Part shown: one piece after another, positions 35,158 to 43,023 of the stretch
Layout of the letters: each line of letters opens with the position of its first letter
Position numbering within the stretch: position 1 is the first letter of the stretch
Source of the DNA: Alkaliflexus imshenetskii DSM 15055
Lineage (GTDB): Bacteria > Bacteroidota > Bacteroidia > Bacteroidales > Marinilabiliaceae
Reading direction: 5' to 3'
Length of the DNA stretch: 64,000 bases
NCBI RefSeq assembly: GCF_000517065.1
Contig: NZ_KI912105.1
Span: 2,742,436 to 2,806,435 of the forward strand
Translations under genes and position numbers: made by a program
Notes under the pieces: model-generated
What the model was told of the DNA's origin: nothing
Seen by the model: the letters and a program-made list of their open reading frames with translations, nothing else
Database searches by the model: none

Positions 35158-36639
35158 TTATTCGGGCTTCCATTCTCTGATGTATATGTCTTCGGGGAAC
35201 GCTTCTGGCTTGTATATTGAGCGCTTACCAATGGAACGCAAACACTCCTGAATGCCCTCGGCCACGCTGGGGTGCGGATAGAAAATTTTCAATACTTCGC
35301 CCAGACTGTTGCCCTGATTGATGAGGTGCGCCACTGAAACGATGTAGGCCGATGCTTGCGGCCCTGATGCACGCATACCTAAAATGCGTTGAGTTTCATC
35401 ATTGCTCACAAGTATTTTGATGAATCCGGTGGTGCTGCGCATGGCAATGGCTCTGTTTATGAGCTTGTTGGAGTAGTAGGCTGCTTTGTAGGCCACACCT
35501 TGTTTTCGCAGCATTTTTTCGTTGGCACCAACAGCTGCCACTTCCGGCTTAAAAAACATCAAGGTGCTCATGTGGGAGTAATCCAGCGGATAACCTGTTT
35601 TTCCGGCCATTCGTTCAACGGCCTTCCTGCCTTGTAACTCGGCAACACTGTATAATTGAGAATGACCTGTTACATCCCCCGCAGCATAAATATGTGACGG
35701 TTTACCATCAATCAAAACCTGGCAGTTGTCGTTAATGATAAGGGTGCCTTTGTCTGATGGTTCGAGTCCGGCATTTTCGGGTTTTATGGAGTAGAGGTTT
35801 GAATCTCGGCCTATGGAGATGAGGGCTACATCTACTTCAAGTACTTTGCTGTGCCCATCGTCATAATCCAGAATTACCTCGAGATGGGAGGGGTGTTTCA
35901 CCAGTGTGCGCAGTTGTGCGGTATGGTGAATGGTCACGCCATTTTTGGTAAGGTTCTCAGCTACATAGTCGCTCACGTCGTCATCCTCATAAGGTAAAAC
36001 CCGGTTTGCCCGGTCAAGCAGGTGCACTTCTGTTTGTTTGAAGTTGGAAAAAATGGTGGCAAATTCACAACCTATGATACCTGAGCCGATGATGAGGATG
36101 CGATCAGGGAACTGTTTGAGCGATAAGATGCCGTTGGAGTCGATGATGCGCTCCCCATCTACAGGAATTCCTGGATATTCGCGTGGCTTGGAGCCGGTGG
36201 CTATCAGGAAATTATCGCCTTGTATCAGCGTTTCATCGGCAGCGCCAACAACCTTCACTGTGTGCGGATCCACAAATGATGCCATCCCCTGCACAAGTGT
36301 GATGCCGCCTTTTAGGTGTTTGCTCCGTGCAAAAGTCTCGATTTGGCTCCGCATTTGGTACTGCTTTTCTTTTGCTGCCTGAATAACCGTGTTGCGCACT
36401 TTTTTGTAGTCAACTGTTAAGCCGCCGGCGCGGTATCCACGATCCACGCGTGCTGCAATGGAGTAATCGAGCGATAGCTCATACATGGTTTTGGATGTGA
36501 GTGCGCCGTTCATGATGCCAGCACCTCCCAGATTACCACTTTCAATCATGCATACATTCATGCCAAAATCAACCCCGCGAACCGCTGCGGAAAAACCTGC
36601 AGGCCCACTCCCGATTATAACCAAATCAAATCTTTTCAT
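35158..36639 (-). CDS. Lipoamide-dehydrogenase-like flavoprotein lacking the redox cysteines
   Basis: 493 residues with the full architecture of class I pyridine nucleotide-disulphide oxidoreductases: FAD-binding Rossmann motif VIIGSGPAGFSAA (residues 8-20), NAD(P)-binding motif RILIIGSGIIGCEFATIF (about 179-196), second FAD motif IYAAGDVTGHSQLYSVAELQGRKA, and a dimerisation domain with FYPHPSVAEGIQE. The segment that normally reads GGTCLNVGCIPSK is GGAGIMNGALTSK (38-50): both active-site cysteines are replaced (Gly41, Ala46). The C-terminal HP...E pair is retained. A normal dithiol-disulphide reaction is therefore impossible; a transhydrogenase, diaphorase or quinone reductase role is an inference. 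Monocistronic; no E2 component is nearby. Confidence 0.9.
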   Translation of the reverse strand: MKRFDLVIIGSGPAGFSAAVRGVDFGMNVCMIESGNLGGAGIMNGALTSKTMYELSLDYSIAARVDRGYRAGGLTVDYKKVRNTVIQAAKEKQYQMRSQIETFARSKHLKGGITLVQGMASFVDPHTVKVVGAADETLIQGDNFLIATGSKPREYPGIPVDGERIIDSNGILSLKQFPDRILIIGSGIIGCEFATIFSNFKQTEVHLLDRANRVLPYEDDDVSDYVAENLTKNGVTIHHTAQLRTLVKHPSHLEVILDYDDGHSKVLEVDVALISIGRDSNLYSIKPENAGLEPSDKGTLIINDNCQVLIDGKPSHIYAAGDVTGHSQLYSVAELQGRKAVERMAGKTGYPLDYSHMSTLMFFKPEVAAVGANEKMLRKQGVAYKAAYYSNKLINRAIAMRSTTGFIKILVSNDETQRILGMRASGPQASAYIVSVAHLINQGNSLGEVLKIFYPHPSVAEGIQECLRSIGKRSIYKPEAFPEDIYIREWKPE

Positions 36640-36720
36640 ATTTTCTTCAAAAACTTACATCTCTTGTGTCTTTTGCACGATACATCTGACATTTCAGTAA
36701 ACCATCACTTAAAATTAGCC

Positions 36721-36768
36721 AAAAAACGGCAAAGCCGCACGGATTGTTTTAATTATTCCATGCGGCTT
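36721..36768 (-). terminator. Terminator after the glsB-like gene
   Basis: A stem AAGCCGCACGGA with TCCATGCGGCTT (one mismatch) around a 13-base loop, with six A at 36721-36726 giving the minus-strand U-tract. It lies 28 bases after the stop codon of the acyltransferase gene. Confidence 0.75.
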
Positions 36769-36796
36769 CGATATTTTATTGCTTTTCAGGTTGTGA

Positions 36797-37747
36797 TTAA
36801 TCGTGCGAATCGTTGGGATTATAGGTCTCAACGTGACGATCTACCTTGGCCTGATATACTTCCTTAATGGTGATGATAATACCGGTCTCTTCCACTTCGC
36901 CAAACTCATCGTTTACGGCAGTACCAAAAGTTTTCATGGATGGAGAGAGGTTCATGTATGCATTGAACAGTGGCGGGATGTTTTCGCCCAGTTCACGCAC
37001 GCGTTTGCTCAATACTTTGTAGTCTTCGGTAAAATTGTCGCCTAGAAACATCTCCTTAATCATTTCCGGACTAACGGTTGATTTCACAGGTGTTTTTGGG
37101 GTTACCAATCCTCTTTTGTCGCCAAAGTAAAGCTCCATGAATGCGCGAATAAGGTCTCTGGCCTCCAGGTTGTATTGCGTGTACATGGTAACTTTACCAA
37201 AGAAGTAACTCATGTGGGGATTGTTTACCATCAAAGAGCCCAATCCGTCCCAAAGGTTATCAAGGGCAAAGAGGCTCTTGGCACCCATTTTGCTCGACTG
37301 GTAAAGCGGCTGCACAAACGAACGACCCAGCTCAATGGTATGGGGAAGATATTCATTGATAAACTCATCCGAGAAATTGAACATGTGTGCAGTGGCAATT
37401 TCCAATTCGCCATTGGCATCTTTTTTTAGGTTATCGCACATGATGTATCGATAGCCGCCAAGTATCTCCTTCTCTTTCGGATCCCAAACAATTAATTGTC
37501 TGTAAGGGATTTCACTTGTGTCGTAGTAATCCAGATCTATCTCTTCGCCGGTGCCACCGCCTGCTGCCCTAAAGGTTAATTCTCTTAAGCGACCAACTTC
37601 GCGTAGTAAATTTGGCGCCTGCTCGGCAGAAAAATCATAAATGCGATTATCCCCTTTGTTGGTTTTTCTCACAAAAATCTCCTTGGTCAGTTCGGCTTCC
37701 AACAGATGGGTGGGAACCGGGGGGATTACTTGTTTAATGGAACTCAT
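36797..37747 (-). CDS. glsB: GNAT-type N-acyltransferase, glycine-lipid synthase GlsB-like
   Basis: 316 residues of the 'hemolysin'/OlsB-type GNAT acyltransferase family: RELTFRAAGGGTGEEIDLDYYD, then RQLIVWDPKEKEILGGYRYIMC, ELGRSFVQPLYQSSKMGAKSLFALDNLW, and GLGSLMVNNPHMSYFFGKVTMY. The family moves a 3-hydroxyacyl group from acyl carrier protein onto an amino acid (ornithine in OlsB, glycine in Bacteroides GlsB). It lies 32 bases after a PlsC-like gene on the same strand, the arrangement of the Bacteroides glycine-lipid genes, so GlsB is the best reading. Peripheral membrane protein. The choice between glycine and ornithine is inferred from phylum and context, not from a residue. Confidence 0.75.
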   Translation of the reverse strand: MSSIKQVIPPVPTHLLEAELTKEIFVRKTNKGDNRIYDFSAEQAPNLLREVGRLRELTFRAAGGGTGEEIDLDYYDTSEIPYRQLIVWDPKEKEILGGYRYIMCDNLKKDANGELEIATAHMFNFSDEFINEYLPHTIELGRSFVQPLYQSSKMGAKSLFALDNLWDGLGSLMVNNPHMSYFFGKVTMYTQYNLEARDLIRAFMELYFGDKRGLVTPKTPVKSTVSPEMIKEMFLGDNFTEDYKVLSKRVRELGENIPPLFNAYMNLSPSMKTFGTAVNDEFGEVEETGIIITIKEVYQAKVDRHVETYNPNDSHD

Positions 37748-37779
37748 TTAAATTGATTGATTTGTAATTTGATGCAAAA

Positions 37780-38634
37780 TTAGTTGATTTTTACCAAGTC
37801 ATAGGCTGTTTGCTTTATTTTTTCAGCCCATAACGGAATATTGGCATCTGCTTCAATGGTTTTCCATGATATGGGATTGCCAAATCGGATGGTCAGATTT
37901 TCGCCTCTTTGATTGTAAAACTCATCGGCCAGATAGAGCATTTCAATGTTGGCTTTTATGCCAAGTCGTTTGCGCCAGTTGGCCAGATTATAAAAAAAGT
38001 TTGAGTTACGTCCGGTTATGTGCACCGGCACAATGTCGCGCTGGTGTTGTATTGCTTTTTTCACAAAGTTTTTCTTCCACTCCAAATCCATAATGCCATG
38101 TTTTTGCTTTCGGCTTACAAGGCCTGCCGGAAACATAAGTATTTGTGCGTTGGAACGGTATGCTTCTTCCAGCGCCAGTGCGGCATTTTTTGAGTGTCCT
38201 CCGTGTTTGTTTATGGGCAGGAAAATGGTATCCAGACCTTTAATGTTCATCAATATGTCGTTAACCGGAAATTTCAGGTTTTGATACCGCTCTCCTACAG
38301 CCGTGAGAAAGGCTATGCCATCCATGCCACCCAGCGGATGGTTTGATGCAAACAAAAAACGTCCATCTTCTGGCAGATTCTCCAGACCAATGGTGTTATA
38401 ATTCACGCCAAAACCATCCAGTATGGCTTGTGAAAATTCGAGCCCTTTTTTACCGTGGTTTTCCTTCAGAAATTGATTTATCTCCTCCTGATGAGTTATG
38501 CGTTTTAGATAACGGATGATAAACCCGGGGATTATTTTTAGCAGTTTTGGATTTTTGCTGGCAATAACTTTCTCGATATCAATACGAAGTGCTTGTTCTT
38601 CGCCAAGAGATTCTATCTGTTCGGTTGCTTCCAC
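37780..38634 (-). CDS. glsA: PlsC-like O-acyltransferase, GlsA-like
   Basis: 284 residues. The acyltransferase block is GRFLFASNHPLGGMDGIAFL, giving a HxxxxD as HPLGGMD with one more residue between H and D (H-P-L-G-G-M-D), as in the OlsA/GlsA-type lipid acyltransferases; the later box ILMFPAGLVSRKQKHGIMDLEWKKNFV corresponds to the substrate-binding region. In Bacteroides the equivalent enzyme adds the second acyl chain to the hydroxyl of N-acyl glycine. It is the first gene of the two-gene minus-strand unit with the GNAT gene. Start at ATG 38634 (MEATEQIESLG). Divergent from the mraZ cluster. Confidence 0.72.
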   Translation of the reverse strand: MEATEQIESLGEEQALRIDIEKVIASKNPKLLKIIPGFIIRYLKRITHQEEINQFLKENHGKKGLEFSQAILDGFGVNYNTIGLENLPEDGRFLFASNHPLGGMDGIAFLTAVGERYQNLKFPVNDILMNIKGLDTIFLPINKHGGHSKNAALALEEAYRSNAQILMFPAGLVSRKQKHGIMDLEWKKNFVKKAIQHQRDIVPVHITGRNSNFFYNLANWRKRLGIKANIEMLYLADEFYNQRGENLTIRFGNPISWKTIEADANIPLWAEKIKQTAYDLVKIN

Positions 38635-38942
38635 TTTCTGATTCTGATTATTTTTTTCTGATAACGAACAACAATTATACGAAAAAAACAGGTAAATGGT
38701 TTCCTATTTAATGTCACCATGGGTTTTTATCTGTTACTCACGCCGGGTTTAACTTGTTTCAACGTGAGTTGCAGTGTTGCCTGTTGCAATTGCGACATTA
38801 ACCGCTATTGCATGGCTTTGTTGCATTGCAGTTTCTTACAACTTTGTAAGCATCTGCTTTTAATGCTATGTGCGACAGAAGGGTTGGTTTACATAGGTTT
38901 TTCTTATTTCCGCCTATTCTCGAATAAAAAATAACAACAAAG

Positions 38943-38986
38943 TGGGTTGAAGTGGTTGATTGTGGGTTAAAAATATATTACTTTTA
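38943..38986 (+). promoter_or_regulatory. MraZ operator boxes overlapping the dcw promoter
   Basis: Three TGG boxes lie at 38943 (TGGG), 38953 (TGGT) and 38963 (TGGG), exactly 10 bases apart, the spacing known for the MraZ operator of E. coli (TGGGN repeats with 5-base spacers). A promoter match overlaps them: TTG at 38956-38958 and TACTTTTA at 38979-38986, 20 bases apart. The mraZ ATG is at 39009. The remaining upstream stretch 38635-38940 holds nothing clear except a Cys-rich frame judged non-coding. Confidence 0.7.
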
Positions 38987-39008
38987 CGAGCAGAAGTGTA
39001 AATATGCA

Positions 39009-39467
39009 ATGATCACATTTATAGGCGATTTTGAGTGTAGGGCCGATGCCAAAGGGCGCATCGTGCTTCCGGCCACCTTTAAAAAGGCAGCCGGAGCCGA
39101 TGAGTTGCGCTTTGTGGTGCGAAAGGATCTGTTCGAGAATTGCCTGGTGATGTACCCGTTTGATTATTGGGAGGAGGAGTTGGAGAATTTGCGCAGGCGT
39201 CTCAATCCCTATAATCGAAAACACAAGCACTTTTTACGTGATTTTTTTCGTGGTTCGGCCGAGGTGACGCTCGACGGCAATGGCCGTTTTTTGGTGCCCC
39301 GCCGGTTGATGGATCTGGTTGGAGCCGACAGAGACGTGGTGTTGGTAGGGGTGGATAGGCACATAGAGCTCTGGTCGGTTAATGCTTATAGTGCCATTGC
39401 TGATGACCCTGCTGCACTGGCTGACCTGGCAGAATCGATTCTTGGTCAACCCGATAAAGAGGTGTGA
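39009..39467 (+). CDS. mraZ: Transcriptional regulator MraZ
   Basis: 152 residues from ATG 39009 (MITFIGDFECRADAKGRIVLP); the upstream in-frame codons are unconserved. MraZ is an AbrB-like DNA-binding protein that represses its own division and cell-wall cluster. Both family DxxxR motifs are present: DAKGRIVLP in the first half and DGNGRFLVP in the second, one per swapped-hairpin domain. It is the first gene of the dcw cluster, with the operator described at 38943-38966. The stop is 76 bases before rsmH. Confidence 0.95.
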   Translation: MITFIGDFECRADAKGRIVLPATFKKAAGADELRFVVRKDLFENCLVMYPFDYWEEELENLRRRLNPYNRKHKHFLRDFFRGSAEVTLDGNGRFLVPRRLMDLVGADRDVVLVGVDRHIELWSVNAYSAIADDPAALADLAESILGQPDKEV

Positions 39468-39543
39468 TTTTGTCTCCCTGCTTCAGCGATAAGTCTGTTA
39501 TTTTTGATTTAATTGGTGTTTCTTTAATATATTCTCAACGCAC

Positions 39544-40452
39544 ATGAGTTTTGCCTATCACATACCGGTTTTGCTTCAACCTTGCATCGATGGTCTTAAC
39601 ATCAGACCGGATGGTACTTATGTGGATCTTACTTTTGGAGGTGGGGGACATAGCCGTGCCATCCTGGAAAAGCTTGGACCCGAAGGAAAGTTGATTGTGT
39701 TTGATCAGGATGAGGATGCCTGGGAAAATCGCATAGATGATGAACGGGTGGAGTTTGTCCGGCACAATTTCCGGTATCTGTATCGGTTTCTGAAGTATTT
39801 GGATGCCATACCGGTGGATGGCATTTTGGCCGATTTGGGTGTGTCGTCTCACCACTTCGACGAAGCTGACAGGGGTTTCTCGTTTCGCTTCGAAGGGGAT
39901 TTGGACATGCGCATGAGCCGGCAAAACCCGCTCACTGCCGCAACCATACTGAATACCTACAGTGAGGAGCAGCTCACGGAATTGTTTCGTTTGTATGGCG
40001 AAGTGCCGTCGGCCCGTCGTTTGGTAAATGAAATAGTGCGGTTCAGGGCTGGCAAGCCATTTGAAACCACGAGCGAGCTTAAAGAGGTGGCATCTAAGTT
40101 TGCACCCCGAAAGGATGCTGCACGGTTTCTGTCGCAGGTGTTTCAAGGGTTGCGCATCCAGGTGAATGGTGAAATGGATGTGTTGAAGGAGATGCTCACA
40201 AGTACCCTCGACGTGCTGAAGCCCGGCGGTCGCCTGGTTATAATATCTTACCACTCTTTGGAAGACCGCCTGGTTAAAAACTTCTTTCGTACCGGTGACG
40301 TGGCAAAATCGGAAGTGGAAACCAATTTGTATGGGCATGCCGATGTGCCTCTGAAAACGATTACCCGCAAAGTGGTGGTTCCCTCCGATTCGGAAATTGA
40401 ACAAAACCCGCGCGCTAGGAGTGCCAAGTTGCGAATTGCTGAGAAAAACTGA
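39544..40452 (+). CDS. rsmH: 16S rRNA (cytosine-1402-N4)-methyltransferase
   Basis: 302 residues; RsmH (MraW) methylates N4 of C1402 in 16S rRNA using SAM. The sequence begins HIPVLLQPCIDGLNIRPDGTYVDLTFGGGGHS, with the SAM-binding GGGGHS loop, then GILADLGVSSHHFDE, FSFRFEGDLDMRMS and KPGGRLVIISYHSLEDRLVK, all family signatures. It ends with the conserved NPRARSAKLRIAEK. It sits in the canonical second position of the cluster. Confidence 0.97.
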   Translation: MSFAYHIPVLLQPCIDGLNIRPDGTYVDLTFGGGGHSRAILEKLGPEGKLIVFDQDEDAWENRIDDERVEFVRHNFRYLYRFLKYLDAIPVDGILADLGVSSHHFDEADRGFSFRFEGDLDMRMSRQNPLTAATILNTYSEEQLTELFRLYGEVPSARRLVNEIVRFRAGKPFETTSELKEVASKFAPRKDAARFLSQVFQGLRIQVNGEMDVLKEMLTSTLDVLKPGGRLVIISYHSLEDRLVKNFFRTGDVAKSEVETNLYGHADVPLKTITRKVVVPSDSEIEQNPRARSAKLRIAEKN

Positions 40453-40511
40453 ATATAGAGGAGTTGTGTATTGATGAATGAATTGTTACAACCTATTGTC
40501 AGTAATGTGAT

Positions 40512-40886
40512 ATGAGCAAAAATAAGAATATCAATGATTTTGATTCTGGTAAAGAAGCCATTCAGGATATTAAAGGCTATACTTTTAAGGACTTTATCAA
40601 TGGGCAATATTTTAGCAGCGGCTCGCTGACAAAACACTGGCCATATTTGTTGTTTCTGGTTTTGCTGGCATTTATCTATATCAATAACCATTACAGCGTT
40701 GAGAAATTGTTGAAGGAGCAGGTAGCTCTTACTGCCGAAACGCAGGATTTGAAATATGAAGCCATCACTACTTCATCGGATTTGATGCAGATGAGTCGTC
40801 AGTCGGAAGTTGTACGGAGGGTGCAGGAAGCCGGATTGGGTTTGGAGGTGCTGAAAACACCACCTAGAGTTTTAAAAGTGGATTAA
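40512..40886 (+). CDS. ftsL: FtsL-like divisome protein
   Basis: 124 residues. A cytosolic N-terminal part of about 40 residues (MSKNKNINDFDSG...), one transmembrane helix (HWPYLLFLVLLAFIYINNHY) and a periplasmic coiled-coil part with SVEKLLKEQVALTAETQDLKYEAITTSS. This is the topology of FtsL, which joins FtsB and FtsQ and supports FtsW-FtsI activation. Sequence identity with the family is always low; identification rests on topology and position between rsmH and ftsI, as in other Bacteroidota. Confidence 0.82.
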   Translation: MSKNKNINDFDSGKEAIQDIKGYTFKDFINGQYFSSGSLTKHWPYLLFLVLLAFIYINNHYSVEKLLKEQVALTAETQDLKYEAITTSSDLMQMSRQSEVVRRVQEAGLGLEVLKTPPRVLKVD

Positions 40887-40901
40887 CAGGGGAGGGAGTT
40901 T

Positions 40902-43013
40902 ATGGCCATAAAAAGAAGCATAATGTTCAGGTTAGGGATTGTCTATCTCTTTTTCATTGGACTTGCTTTGTGGTTGTTGTTTGAGTTGATAGCGCTGAAG
41001 ACTTTTGAAGCTGATAAATGGAAATCCAAATCCAGACAGGTCGAGCGCAGCGAGAATATTGTCGAACCCAATCGTGGTGACATTCTCGATATCAATGGTC
41101 GCAAGCTGGCATGCTCAGTGCCCAGCTATCGGCTCTATATGGATATGCTGGCCGAGGGTTTAACCGATGGGGTGTTCAATGCCAGCGTGGATTCTCTGTC
41201 CATTCAGCTTTCCCGTTTTTTTCGTGACAAAAGTGCCGCCGCCTATAAGCGTGAGCTGCAAGTAGCACGCCAGCAAGGACGCAGATACTACATGGTGCAT
41301 CCGCGCCGTATATCCTATACCGAACTTCAGGTTGTAAAGGATTTTCCAATATTCAGGTTGGGACGAAATCGTGGTGGTTTTATCCCCGAGCAGTACGATC
41401 AACGCAAGCAGCCATTTGGCTCGCTGGCATCGCGAACCATAGGTAAACTCTTTGGCGAAAGTTCCAAAGGGGGCATGGTTGGACTTGAGCGTGCCTACGA
41501 TGATGTGTTACGCGGAACTCCCGGAACCAGCGCAATGAAGCGCATCTCGGGTCGTTGGGTGCCCGAAGTGGTTGTGCCTCCGGTGGATGGTTTTGATTTG
41601 GTTACCACACTCGATATTGCCATTCAGGATGTGGCCGAACACGCTCTGCGCAATCAGCTCATCCGCCACGATGCCCATCACGGTGTGGCCATACTCATGG
41701 AGGTGCAGACTGGCGCCATCAAAGCCATCGTGAACCTTCACCGCCAAAGCCGGGGTGTGTATGTGGAGGATTATTTTAATTATGCCATTGGCGAATCTAC
41801 AGAGCCGGGATCTACCTTCAAATTGGCAACCATGATGGCTGCGCTCGAAGATCGTGTGGTAAGGTTAACTGACAGCATCGACACAGGCAATGGGGCGCAT
41901 CGCTTTTTCGACCGTATCATGCGGGATAGTCAACAGGGTGGGCACGGCCGATTGAGCATTCAGGAGGTGTTTGAAAAGTCGTCGAACATTGGCATTTCAC
42001 GTATTATTTTTGAGAATTATAAAGATAACCCCCGACGGTTTGTGGATAGACTTTATGCCATGAGTTTAAATAAACCTTTAGGCATCGAAATCATTGGTGA
42101 AGCCAATCCGGTAATAAAATATCCGGGCGATAACTCATGGTCGGGTGTAACTTTGCCATGGATGTCCATTGGTTACGAAGTGCAGATGACGCCACTGCAA
42201 ACACTCACTTTTTATAATGCAGTAGCCAACAGAGGTACCATGATGAAGCCGATGTTTGTGAAAGGACTGAGTCGCCATGGACGAATGGTGGAGCGTTATT
42301 CTCCGCATGTGTTGAATTCGTCCATCGCATCGCGTGAAACCATTGAAAAGGCCCACCAATTGTTAGTTGGTGTTGTGGAGCGCGGCACTGCAACGAACCT
42401 GCGTAACAGCCGCTACTCCATAGCAGGCAAAACCGGTACCGCACAGGTGGCCAAAGGCACACAAGGTTATCAGAGTGGCGGAGTAGAGTATCAGGCCTCT
42501 TTTGTGGGATATTTTCCTGCACATAAACCGCGCTATTCTTGTATCGTTGTGGTTACAGCGCCATCAAACAACGTCTATTATGGCAATGTGGTGGCAGGTG
42601 CTGTATTTAAAGAGATTGCTGACCGGGTGTATGCTTCAGGATATGGCTTTTTTGATCCGCCGGCAGCCGAAAAAGTTTTTACAAGTGAGGTATTTCCTTA
42701 TTCAAAAGGTGGTACATTTGAAGATCTTACAACCATTTTTGAAACCCTTAATTTTCCTGTGAAGGAGAAGAACCCAATCAACGGCTGGGTATCTACGCAA
42801 GCTGGGGAGAGTGGTGTTGTTTTCAGAGCCAAACCGGTACCGTCTGGTCTGGTGCCTTCGGTTATTGGTATGGGTGCCAAAGATGCGGTGGCTCTTCTTG
42901 AGAATGCTGGTCTTAACGTTCATTTTCAGGGCGTGGGTCGGGTGGTCTCTCAATCCATTCAGGCTGGTGCGCCTGTGCGAAAAGGCAGTACAATTTTTTT
43001 GAGATTGGATTAA
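40902..43013 (+). CDS. ftsI: Septal penicillin-binding protein with PASTA domain
   Basis: 703 residues, a class B PBP that cross-links septal peptidoglycan. An N-terminal membrane helix (about 12-32) is followed by the pedestal domain (NIVEPNRGDILDINGRKLA), the transpeptidase with SxxK at Ser304 (TEPGSTFKLATM), SxN at 360-362 (KSSNIGI) and KTG at 510-512 (AGKTGTAQVAKG), and a C-terminal PASTA domain (about 645-703, VPSVIGMGAKDAVALLENAGL). The C-terminal PASTA is typical of Bacteroidota FtsI and also of sporulation PBPs. It lies 15 bases after ftsL and 10 before murE. Confidence 0.95.
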   Translation: MAIKRSIMFRLGIVYLFFIGLALWLLFELIALKTFEADKWKSKSRQVERSENIVEPNRGDILDINGRKLACSVPSYRLYMDMLAEGLTDGVFNASVDSLSIQLSRFFRDKSAAAYKRELQVARQQGRRYYMVHPRRISYTELQVVKDFPIFRLGRNRGGFIPEQYDQRKQPFGSLASRTIGKLFGESSKGGMVGLERAYDDVLRGTPGTSAMKRISGRWVPEVVVPPVDGFDLVTTLDIAIQDVAEHALRNQLIRHDAHHGVAILMEVQTGAIKAIVNLHRQSRGVYVEDYFNYAIGESTEPGSTFKLATMMAALEDRVVRLTDSIDTGNGAHRFFDRIMRDSQQGGHGRLSIQEVFEKSSNIGISRIIFENYKDNPRRFVDRLYAMSLNKPLGIEIIGEANPVIKYPGDNSWSGVTLPWMSIGYEVQMTPLQTLTFYNAVANRGTMMKPMFVKGLSRHGRMVERYSPHVLNSSIASRETIEKAHQLLVGVVERGTATNLRNSRYSIAGKTGTAQVAKGTQGYQSGGVEYQASFVGYFPAHKPRYSCIVVVTAPSNNVYYGNVVAGAVFKEIADRVYASGYGFFDPPAAEKVFTSEVFPYSKGGTFEDLTTIFETLNFPVKEKNPINGWVSTQAGESGVVFRAKPVPSGLVPSVIGMGAKDAVALLENAGLNVHFQGVGRVVSQSIQAGAPVRKGSTIFLRLD

Positions 43014-43023
43014 CAAACCCTAT

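Noticed and set aside
38719-38934. 71-codon plus-strand frame with nine cysteines upstream of mraZ
   Set aside because: Cys-rich by virtue of TG-rich sequence, no start context or homology, and it overlaps the likely upstream control region of mraZ and glsA; kept as a doubtful case.
39535-40404. 289-codon minus-strand open frame over rsmH
   Set aside because: Antisense shadow of rsmH; no recognisable domain, and the rsmH frame is unquestionable.
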